A stretch of DNA of 6,414 nucleotides, from positions 1-6,414 of the forward strand of contig CALPPJ020000084.1 of assembly GCA_943325425.2 (NCBI GenBank). The letters run 5' to 3'. A program made the translations under genes and the position numbers. Under the pieces are notes generated by a model. That model was not told the DNA's origin and did not search any database. It was given only the letters and a program-made list of their open reading frames with translations. Shown here in pieces: positions 1 through 6,063 of the stretch (position 1 is the stretch's first letter; every line of letters starts with the position of its first letter). The DNA comes from Bifidobacterium breve. GTDB lineage: Bacteria; Actinomycetota; Acidimicrobiia; Acidimicrobiales; Ilumatobacteraceae.

Positions 1-132
1 AAAGGTGCCGATATGGGTATGCCAAGTTGGCGGTTCGACAATTCTGTCAATGCGCGAAAACTTAAATTTCATCGGACATTCGCGATACGTCGTGATAGAC
101 GATGGCGACAGATACTCCGGCGTTTCAAACAT
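1..132 (-). CDS. RecB-family / Cas4-like PD-(D/E)XK exonuclease, N-terminal fragment (cut by left window edge)
   Basis: An open frame starts at ATG 132..130 and runs without a stop through the window edge, giving 44 codons. The visible protein begins MFETPEYLSPSSITTYRECP and continues with a Lys/Phe-rich stretch, an IDRIVEPP segment and HIGTF at the edge. The pattern S-x-S-x(3)-Y-x-x-CP, followed about 20 residues later by H-x-GT, is the N-terminal signature of RecB-family exonucleases (COG2887, PD-(D/E)XK superfamily). In several relatives the equivalent Cys (C19 here) helps bind an iron-sulfur cluster. The catalytic Asp, Glu and Lys would lie outside the window. Such proteins act on DNA ends in repair or recombination, but the exact role here is unknown. 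An in-frame TGA lies 15 bases upstream of the ATG, so this is the earliest possible start. No good ribosome binding site is visible. The gene follows nuoN in the same direction after about 65 bases and may be read through from it or have its own weak promoter. Confidence 0.72.
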   Translation of the reverse strand, partial: MFETPEYLSPSSITTYRECPMKFKFSRIDRIVEPPTWHTHIGTF

Positions 133-158
133 GTGTTCAGTCTGTCACTTGGCTGTGG

Positions 159-183
159 CAGTTTTGGGGAGACCCCCACACTG
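159..183 (-). terminator. Hairpin downstream of nuoN, possible weak or attenuating terminator
   Basis: On the minus strand an outer CAGT/ACTG stem encloses an inner TGGGG/CCCCA stem with a four-base GTCT loop. The two stems are separated by a small asymmetric bulge (one base against two). It begins about 15 bases after the nuoN stop codon, where an operon terminator would sit. No T-run follows it on either strand, so it is not a classical intrinsic terminator. U-poor hairpin terminators have been proposed in actinobacteria. It could equally be an mRNA-stabilising 3' hairpin or a leader structure for the nuclease gene. Confidence 0.35.
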
Positions 184-197
184 AATTAAATGACGGG

Positions 198-1703
198 CTA
201 TTTTGCCAGTTGCAAAGCTGCTTGTGAAGCGTCAATCAACCAGCTCGGCCAGACTCCAACAAGCAAAGTGAAGAACGCTGATCCAGCCACCACAATTCCA
301 GCAGTGAACGGAACCTGGATGGCTTCACGCTTATCGTCGCCCGACTCTTCATCGCTCAACCACATGCTGATCATGATGCGCAAGTACAAGAGAGCCGCAA
401 TCACCGAAGCAACCATGGCAATAATTGCTATGGCATAACTCTGATTTGCTGCGGCGGCCTGAATGACTCCGAACTTAGCGATGAAGCCCGAGGTCAGCGG
501 CATTCCGGCCTGAGCCAACAAGAAAACCGTCATCGCGAGAGCAAGTGCAGGACGCTCTTTGCCAAGGCCGCGGAACGAACCGATATCGCTGCCATTGTCG
601 CCGGTACGAGTCACGAGCGACACGACCGTAAACGTCCCGATGACCAAGACCGAATAAATCATCAAGTACATCAACGTGGCGGGTAATCCATCAACATCGC
701 CACTATGTCCGATTGATTCAATACCAATCATCATGAAACCAGCATGGCTAATTGACGAGTACGCCAACATGCGCTTGACATCGGTTTGAACAACTGCGAG
801 CACCGAGCCCACTACCACGGACAAGATTGCAAGGACCCAAATCACTGGGCGCCAATCTTCGGCACGGGTCGGTAACGCGATCGTGACAACTCGAAGCAGT
901 GCTGCGAAAGCCGCAAACTTACCGACCGAGGCCATAAAAGAGGTGACCGGCGTTGGTGCACCTTGATACACATCGGGAGTCCAGAAGTGGAATGGCACGA
1001 CAGCAACTTTGAAAGCCAAACCGACGATGAGCAATGCGATGCCGGCGAGCAACATTGCGTCGTCACCATTGACAAATACTTCGGTTGACAAAACGTTGCC
1101 GATACCCGAGATATTGGTCGTTCCAGTTGAACCGTAAATCAACGCAATGCCATACAAGAAGAAGGCCGACGCAAATCCACCAAGAATGAAGTACTTCAAT
1201 CCACTCTCTTGGCTATCAGCACGACGACGATGACTCGCTGCCAAGACGTACAGCGCAATCGACAAAGTTTCCAGACCAAGGAACAACACAATCATGTCGT
1301 TTGAAGCCGTCATGATCATTGCACCTAGGGCCGCACAGACATATAGCGCGTACACCTCGGGGCCTTCAAGGCCTTCGCGGCGCAAGTATTCGGCGGTTGA
1401 CAAAGACACCAATGCCAAAGCTCCGGCGATACCGATCCAACAGAACATGGTGAAGTGATCAATTGAAAGTGCATTGTTGATGATGATGCGCGAGCCATCC
1501 TGATTGATGTCGTGCCAGATAAACATCTCGACAATGATTGCGGCAACGGCCAACTCAACTGTGCCGATGGCGTACCACGCTCGTGGCCACACTCGCGTCA
1601 AAGCAGCAACCACCAAATTGATCATCATTCCGCCAAGCAAAATGATGAGCGGAGTAATTGCTAACCAATCAATTGCCGGGTAAGTCATGGTTTGAGCGCC
1701 CAT
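198..1703 (-). CDS. nuoN: NADH-quinone oxidoreductase subunit N (antiporter-like proton channel)
   Basis: NuoN is the antiporter-like membrane subunit nearest the NuoJ/NuoK link and one of three proton channels of complex I. The 501-residue protein is hydrophobic throughout, with about 14 membrane segments. It carries the family's key charges: Glu145 in the GLETLSIALYVL segment (TM5), Lys232 before VPFHFWTPDVYQGAP (TM7), Lys262 (TM8), and Lys410 in the SGFIAKF segment (TM12). By motif these match E. coli Glu133, Lys217, Lys247 and Lys395. The TDVKRMLAYSSISHAGF block, typical of this superfamily, is at residues 307-323. Start ATG 1703..1701 shares one base with the nuoM stop codon (TGATG) and has a purine-rich AAGGGG/AGAGGG stretch just upstream. 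The next in-frame ATG (residue 6) has no such site. The stop is TAG. It is the last nuo gene; a hairpin follows. Confidence 0.97.
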   Translation of the reverse strand: MGAQTMTYPAIDWLAITPLIILLGGMMINLVVAALTRVWPRAWYAIGTVELAVAAIIVEMFIWHDINQDGSRIIINNALSIDHFTMFCWIGIAGALALVSLSTAEYLRREGLEGPEVYALYVCAALGAMIMTASNDMIVLFLGLETLSIALYVLAASHRRRADSQESGLKYFILGGFASAFFLYGIALIYGSTGTTNISGIGNVLSTEVFVNGDDAMLLAGIALLIVGLAFKVAVVPFHFWTPDVYQGAPTPVTSFMASVGKFAAFAALLRVVTIALPTRAEDWRPVIWVLAILSVVVGSVLAVVQTDVKRMLAYSSISHAGFMMIGIESIGHSGDVDGLPATLMYLMIYSVLVIGTFTVVSLVTRTGDNGSDIGSFRGLGKERPALALAMTVFLLAQAGMPLTSGFIAKFGVIQAAAANQSYAIAIIAMVASVIAALLYLRIMISMWLSDEESGDDKREAIQVPFTAGIVVAGSAFFTLLVGVWPSWLIDASQAALQLAK

Positions 1704-3271
1704 CAGCCCTCTTCCCCTTCGTGAGATTCAATCTCCACAGCGTGGGGAGCAACATAACCCGTCTTCTCTTCAACGCGTTCCAAAATTGCTTTCACACTGG
1801 GTTCTATTCGATCAAGCATCGGCTTCGGGTAGACACCACAGAAGATGATGAGTCCGATAAAGGGCAGCAACACCAGACCCTCGCGTAAACGGAGTTCACG
1901 GAATGTTGAGTTTGCCTCATCGGGCTCGCCGTGGAAGACCCGCTGGTAAGCCCATAGCAAATACAACGCTGCCAGGATGACGCCGGTCGCGGCAACAACG
2001 ACCCACCAACGAGCAGTGTTGAACGAACCAATCAAGATCAAGAATTCGCCGACAAAGCCATTCAGACCAGGCACACCAATGCTCGACAACATGACGACCA
2101 TAAAAGCTGCTGCAAAAATCGGGGCCACTTTTTGCAGACCCTTCAATTCTGAAATCAGGCGCGTATGACGTCGTTCGTAAATCATTCCGACGAGCAAGAA
2201 GAGAGCACCAGTTGATACGCCGTGGTTAATCATTTGCATAACGCCACCACCCATCGCTTCAGCAGTAAATGCAAATGTGCCGAGAACAATGAAACCAAGG
2301 TGAGCAACTGATGAATACGCAACCAGTCGCTTGAGGTCTTTTTGCATGGTTGCAGCAATAGCACCCCAAATGATTCCGATGACCGCAAGAGTCAAGAAAA
2401 TCTCGCGACTCCACAGAGCAGCTTCGGGGAACAGGTACACACCAAAACGCAACAGACCATAAGTACCAAGCTTCAGCAATACGCCAGCCAAAATGACCGA
2501 GCCGCCGGTTGGTGCTTGCGTGTGGGCGTCGGGCAACCACGTATGCAACGGGAACAATGGAACTTTGACGGCAAAGGCAATCGCGAAAGCAAAGAACAGC
2601 CAACGACCGGTGCTGGTCGCGAAGTTAGCGCCTTCGGCAATTTCGACTAAGTCAAAGCTCACATGACCGAGATCGTTTTTCGCCAACAAAGCGGTCGTGA
2701 CGATTCCGACCAACATGAAGGCCGATCCAACCATGGTGTACAAGAAGAACTTGGTTGCTGCGTAAATGCGCTGGTCGTAACCCCAACCACCGATCAAGAA
2801 ATACATTGGCACCAAAACGATTTCAAAGAACAAGAAGAACAAGAACAAGTCAAGGCTCAAGAACGAACCCATGACTCCGGCTTCAAGTAACAAGAGCCAA
2901 GCGAGGTAACGCTTTTCGTCATGGTGCGGGTCGCAACCGACGATGACTAATGGGAACAAGATTCCGGTTAAGACAACAAGGAACAACGAGATCCCGTCGA
3001 CACCTACATGCCAGCCGATATTCCATGAGGAAATCCATTGGTGTTGCGACGTGAACTGATATCCGGCTTCACCAGTCTTAAAGGATGCGAGCATCCACAA
3101 ACCAAGTGCACCTGTGAACACGGATGTCAACAAGGCAATCAACTTGGTGATTTCAGGACGACGATTAGAACTAATCAGCGTCAAGATTGATCCAATTGCC
3201 GGAACCAAAATCAAGGCAGTCAGAATTGGGAACGGGAGTGAACCCTGCGTTTCGCTAGCCAATAATGACAT
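1703..3271 (-). CDS. nuoM: NADH-quinone oxidoreductase subunit M (antiporter-like proton channel)
   Basis: NuoM is the middle antiporter-like subunit of the complex I arm, between NuoL and NuoN. From ATG 3271..3269 it has 522 residues, within the usual family size, and about 14 membrane segments. Diagnostic residues are present: Glu150 in FLFFEIVLVPMYFLI (TM5), Lys236 in AFAVKVPLFPLHTWLPDAH (TM7), Lys267 in LAGVLLKLGTYGLLRF (TM8), and Glu409 in NGFVGEFLIL (TM12). Glu rather than Lys at the last site distinguishes NuoM from NuoL and NuoN; the E. coli equivalents are Glu144, Lys234, Lys265 and Glu407. The frame is open up to a GTG at 3301..3299, but the GAGGAG ribosome site at 3287..3282 lies inside that extension, so the far start is unlikely. 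The chosen ATG overlaps the nuoL stop as TGATG; an adjacent GTG (3274..3272) is the alternative. The C-terminal tail is short, acidic and hydrophilic (ESHEGEEG). Confidence 0.97.
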   Translation of the reverse strand: MSLLASETQGSLPFPILTALILVPAIGSILTLISSNRRPEITKLIALLTSVFTGALGLWMLASFKTGEAGYQFTSQHQWISSWNIGWHVGVDGISLFLVVLTGILFPLVIVGCDPHHDEKRYLAWLLLLEAGVMGSFLSLDLFLFFLFFEIVLVPMYFLIGGWGYDQRIYAATKFFLYTMVGSAFMLVGIVTTALLAKNDLGHVSFDLVEIAEGANFATSTGRWLFFAFAIAFAVKVPLFPLHTWLPDAHTQAPTGGSVILAGVLLKLGTYGLLRFGVYLFPEAALWSREIFLTLAVIGIIWGAIAATMQKDLKRLVAYSSVAHLGFIVLGTFAFTAEAMGGGVMQMINHGVSTGALFLLVGMIYERRHTRLISELKGLQKVAPIFAAAFMVVMLSSIGVPGLNGFVGEFLILIGSFNTARWWVVVAATGVILAALYLLWAYQRVFHGEPDEANSTFRELRLREGLVLLPFIGLIIFCGVYPKPMLDRIEPSVKAILERVEEKTGYVAPHAVEIESHEGEEG

Positions 3272-5184
3272 CACAGCACCACTCCTCGAACAAAGAACCA
3301 CACAAGCAAGGCGACAACGCCTAAGCCCACGGCTGCGGCGTAACTACGCACCGCTCCGGTCTGACCCTTGCGTAAAAAGCCGCCAGCTCCTTGAACAAGT
3401 TTGCCGACACCATTGACAGCACCATCAACGATGGTGCGATCGGCCCACGTGATTCCATCAAACGCTTTACGACCAGGTCCACCCATGAAATTTGAAATGC
3501 CCTTGTCGTAGAACCAACCCTGCGCCATCACGTTGGGTTCGATGGCTGCGAACTTCTTCTTTGAGTACACCATGTACGACACAGCGATTCCAGAAAGTGC
3601 AACGACAATGGCGATGCCCAACAAGATGTACTTGTTTTCATACGCCCACGAATGATGAATATCAGCTTCGCCAAATTCAATGACAGGCTCGAGCCACTTC
3701 TCTAGGAAGTGAGTTTTGCTACTGAATGGCAACTGCAGCGCTCCGCCGACGATTGACAATCCAGCTAGTACAACAAGCGGGGCCAACATAACCTTTGGGC
3801 TTTCGTGCGGCTTGAAGTCGCCATGTGCGCCGTGCTCTTCACTGTGATCGTTCCATCGCGCTTCGCCGAAGAAGACCATGATCACTTGGCGTGTCATGTA
3901 GTACGCAGTCAGCAAAGCGGTAATCATGCCAACGACATAGAGAATCGGGCTCTTAGCAAAGGCGAACAACAAGATTTCGTCCTTGCTCCAGAATCCGGCA
4001 AATGGCGGAACGCCCGCAATCGCCAACCAGCCGATGATGAAAGTAAGTGCGGTGACGGGCATGAGCACCCGAAGAGCGCCCATCTTGCGCATGTCCTGTT
4101 CGTGATGCATCCCATGAATCACTGAACCAGAACCTAAGAACAACAAGGCCTTGAAGAATGCGTGGGTCACCATGTGGAAGATCGCAGCAACATACGCACC
4201 CGAACCGATGGCCAAGAACATGAAGCCCAGTTGGCTCACGGTCGAGTAAGCCAAGACCTTCTTGATATCAGTTTGAGCTACTGCAATGGTTGCGGCAAAC
4301 AACGCCGTCGCAACACCTACGACAGCAATGATTGTTGGAACCCAATCGTAAGAAATTGCGAGAACTGGATTGATGCGAGTCATCACGAAAACGCCTGCGG
4401 TGACCATCGTCGCCGCGTGGATCAATGCCGACACTGGGGTCGGGCCCTCCATCGCGTCAGGTAACCAGATGTACAAAGGCAACTGAGCACTCTTGCCACA
4501 AGCGCCAATGAACAACATCATTGCGATACCTGTCGCGGTGACAGCAGAAAGCGCACCCGACTCGGCAGCATGATTAATGCCGGCGTAGCTGAGCGTTCCG
4601 GTCGCACCGAAGGCCAAGAACATCGCCATCATGACGCCCCAGTCACCAACACGGTTGGTCACAAAAGCCTTCTTGCCGGCTGTGGCTGCGCTTTCGCGAG
4701 TGTGCCAGAAAGAAATCAAGAAGTACGAACACGTACCCACGCCTTCCCAACCAAGGAAGGTGACGAGCAAGTTTTCGCCCATGACCAACATCAACATTGA
4801 GAACACGAACAAGTTGAGATACAAGAAGAACTTCGAAAACTTCGGGTCACCGTGCATATAGCCGATTGCGTAGAGATGAATCAGCGAACCGATTCCGGTG
4901 ACAAACAAGGCCATCGTGATGCTGAGCGGATCAGCCAAGAATGCTAAGTCGACATGCAAAGACCCGATGGGCACCCATGAGAATGCCGTGAGAACGTGAT
5001 GCCGTTCTTCAGTTGTCTTTGAAAGCAACTCAAAAAAGACTGCGACAGTGACAGCGAATGATGCACCGACCATCGACGCAGCCAAGATTCCGGACTTTGG
5101 TTCGCCGAGCAGGCGACCGAATAACAGAATCAAAATAAAGCCAGCAAGTGGCAGTGCAGGAATTAACCAAATGAGATCGAGCAT
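3271..5184 (-). CDS. nuoL: NADH-quinone oxidoreductase subunit L (distal antiporter-like proton channel with lateral helix)
   Basis: NuoL is the outermost proton channel of complex I. It has the family's C-terminal extension, in which a long amphipathic helix runs along the arm. The protein has 637 residues, slightly longer than the 613 of E. coli. Key residues are Glu147 in LGWEGVGTCSYFLI (TM5), Asp181 in NRVGDWG, Lys231 in CGKSAQLPLYIWLPDAM (TM7), His256 in SALIHAATMVTAGVF (TM8), Lys345 in HAFFKALLFL, and Lys401 in GFWSKDEILL (TM12). The TDIKKVLAYSTVSQLGFMF block is at 305-323. A soluble His- and acid-rich loop (441-461, His447, 451, 454, 460) ends in PHESPKVM. Residues about 541-615 are the candidate lateral helix region, and a final hydrophobic anchor covers 617-633. 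Start ATG 5184..5182 is six bases after GAGGGG. Its stop overlaps the nuoM start. Confidence 0.98.
   Translation of the reverse strand: MLDLIWLIPALPLAGFILILLFGRLLGEPKSGILAASMVGASFAVTVAVFFELLSKTTEERHHVLTAFSWVPIGSLHVDLAFLADPLSITMALFVTGIGSLIHLYAIGYMHGDPKFSKFFLYLNLFVFSMLMLVMGENLLVTFLGWEGVGTCSYFLISFWHTRESAATAGKKAFVTNRVGDWGVMMAMFLAFGATGTLSYAGINHAAESGALSAVTATGIAMMLFIGACGKSAQLPLYIWLPDAMEGPTPVSALIHAATMVTAGVFVMTRINPVLAISYDWVPTIIAVVGVATALFAATIAVAQTDIKKVLAYSTVSQLGFMFLAIGSGAYVAAIFHMVTHAFFKALLFLGSGSVIHGMHHEQDMRKMGALRVLMPVTALTFIIGWLAIAGVPPFAGFWSKDEILLFAFAKSPILYVVGMITALLTAYYMTRQVIMVFFGEARWNDHSEEHGAHGDFKPHESPKVMLAPLVVLAGLSIVGGALQLPFSSKTHFLEKWLEPVIEFGEADIHHSWAYENKYILLGIAIVVALSGIAVSYMVYSKKKFAAIEPNVMAQGWFYDKGISNFMGGPGRKAFDGITWADRTIVDGAVNGVGKLVQGAGGFLRKGQTGAVRSYAAAVGLGVVALLVWFFVRGVVL
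3282..3287 (-). promoter_or_regulatory. Ribosome binding site of nuoM (decides its start)
   Basis: GAGGAG on the minus strand, inside the last codons of nuoL, is 10 bases from the nuoM ATG (3271) and 7 bases from the in-frame GTG (3274) just before it. It lies downstream of the GTG at 3301, which argues against that longer start. Whether ribosomes use ATG or the adjacent GTG cannot be settled by spacing alone. Confidence 0.7.
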
Positions 5185-5190
5185 CGTTTA

Positions 5191-5196
5191 CCCCTC
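5191..5196 (-). promoter_or_regulatory. Ribosome binding site of nuoL, overlapping the nuoK stop codon
   Basis: GAGGGG on the minus strand lies six bases before the nuoL ATG. Its first two bases are the last two of the nuoK TGA stop, so a ribosome ending nuoK covers the nuoL entry site. This is the only nuo junction here with a gap (10 bases) rather than an overlap. Confidence 0.7.
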
Positions 5197-5521
5197 AGCC
5201 CTTCAACGCCGAAATATCGTCAACGTTGGCGCCCGGACGCTTACGCATAATGGACACGATGATTCCGAGACCGACAACTACTTCCGCGGCGGCAACAACC
5301 ATCACGAAGAACACTGTGGTCTGACCACCGATATCACCGAGTCGCTTCGCCAGCGCCACGAAAGACAAGTTGACCGCATTCAACATGAGTTCAATGCACA
5401 TGAACATCACGAGCGGGTTGCGTCGAACCAAAACACCTACTGTGCCGATTCCGAACAAAACGGCCGCAAGCACCATGTACCAGGTTGTAGTTGGTGTTGC
5501 CGCAGCAATAAGAGCTGACAT
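5195..5521 (-). CDS. nuoK: NADH-quinone oxidoreductase subunit K (MrpC-like three-helix subunit)
   Basis: NuoK is a small three-helix membrane subunit that, with NuoJ, forms the fourth proton path near the quinone site. From ATG 5521..5519 the protein has 108 residues, near the usual 100. Both essential membrane glutamates are visible: Glu44 in MCIELMLNAVNLSFVA (TM2) and Glu80 in VVAAAEVVVGLGI (TM3), matching E. coli Glu36 and Glu72. The RRNPL turn between TM1 and TM2 is also typical. The ATG overlaps the nuoJ stop as TGATG. An in-frame GTG directly precedes it (5524..5522) and would add one residue. The AAAGGAG site at 5536..5530 is eight bases from the ATG and five from the GTG, so I prefer the ATG. 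The short C-terminal tail after TM3 (residues 93-108) is hydrophilic. Confidence 0.97.
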   Translation of the reverse strand: MSALIAAATPTTTWYMVLAAVLFGIGTVGVLVRRNPLVMFMCIELMLNAVNLSFVALAKRLGDIGGQTTVFFVMVVAAAEVVVGLGIIVSIMRKRPGANVDDISALKG

Positions 5522-6063
5522 CACTGAGACTCCTTTGACGTCGGCTTCACTTTGCGAGTGAGCAAGACTGTGCCGACAACCGCAACAACCAGTAGCACTG
5601 ACGTCACTTCAAAGGCCACGACGTAATCTCCGAAGACACTTCGCGATAGTTGACGAATATTTGAATCGGGATCGGTCATCGCTGGTTCAGCAATACCGGC
5701 CCCGCGAGTTGCTACGACATCACGTGAGGTAATGACAGCCGCAGTCACTAAACCAATCACTCCGAGTCCAACAATGACTGCAAGCGGACGCTGAATTTTG
5801 AATGGTTCGGTCTTGATGTCTTCTGTACGGTCGACACCGAGAAGCATGATCACAAACAAGAACAAGACCACGATGGCTCCGGCGTACACAATGACTTGTA
5901 CTGCGGCAAGAAAGTGAGCTTCTTGTGAAACGAATATGACCGCCACACCAAACAAAGTCAGGATCAGACTTAAAGCCGCGTGCACTGGATGACTACGGAG
6001 AACTACTCCGAGTCCGCCCACCAAAATCATGGCGGCAGCAAAAACAAAGACCACTAGTTCCAT
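5521..6063 (-). CDS. nuoJ: NADH-quinone oxidoreductase subunit J
   Basis: NuoJ is a five-helix membrane subunit next to the quinone chamber. Its third helix is thought to change shape to couple quinone reduction to proton pumping. The 180-residue protein has hydrophobic segments at about residues 2-22, 28-46, 52-76, 93-112 and 149-169. The diagnostic TM3 sequence AAVQVIVYAGAIVVLFLFV (residues 53-71) holds the conserved Tyr60 and Gly62 of the hinge. The loop between TM4 and TM5 (about 113-148) is long and polar. The C-terminal tail is short and basic. Start ATG 6063..6061 overlaps the nuoI stop codon as TGATG, with only a weak GAGG ten bases upstream, which suggests translational coupling to nuoI. 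Its stop overlaps the nuoK start. Confidence 0.96.
   Translation of the reverse strand: MELVVFVFAAAMILVGGLGVVLRSHPVHAALSLILTLFGVAVIFVSQEAHFLAAVQVIVYAGAIVVLFLFVIMLLGVDRTEDIKTEPFKIQRPLAVIVGLGVIGLVTAAVITSRDVVATRGAGIAEPAMTDPDSNIRQLSRSVFGDYVVAFEVTSVLLVVAVVGTVLLTRKVKPTSKESQ
5530..5536 (-). promoter_or_regulatory. Ribosome binding site of nuoK (decides its start)
   Basis: AAAGGAG on the minus strand, inside the end of nuoJ, is the strongest Shine-Dalgarno match in the window. It sits eight bases before the nuoK ATG and five before the adjacent GTG. The strong site suits an abundant small subunit needed in equal amounts with its neighbours. Confidence 0.75.

Noticed and set aside
190..438. An 82-codon plus-strand open frame opposite the nuoN 3' end
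   Set aside because: It is fully antisense to the conserved NuoN C-terminus, shows no motif, and has no Shine-Dalgarno site. Convergent overlap of this extent is unlikely.
2259..2650. Overlapping open frames on both strands inside nuoM (114 codons minus, 102 codons plus)
   Set aside because: Both are out of frame with the clearly conserved NuoM TM7-TM8 region, and their products look like random Cys/Arg/Gln-rich translations.
2818..2852. Repetitive aagaacaag-type purine tract resembling a short tandem repeat
   Set aside because: On the coding strand it is the run of Phe and Leu codons (TTC, TTG) for NuoM TM5 (DLFLFFLFFEI), so protein sequence explains it.
3299..3301. GTG at 3301 as the nuoM start (532 residues)
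   Set aside because: It lies upstream of the GAGGAG site and inside nuoL coding sequence. The extra ten residues are polar and unlike known NuoM N-termini, while the ATG at 3271 forms the same TGATG overlap seen at the other junctions.
5048..5518. A 156-codon plus-strand open frame antisense to the nuoL start and nuoK
   Set aside because: It lies wholly opposite two highly conserved complex I genes, its product is low-complexity (rich in His, Asn, Arg) with no recognisable motif, and its start lacks a convincing ribosome site. It is best explained as a codon-bias shadow.
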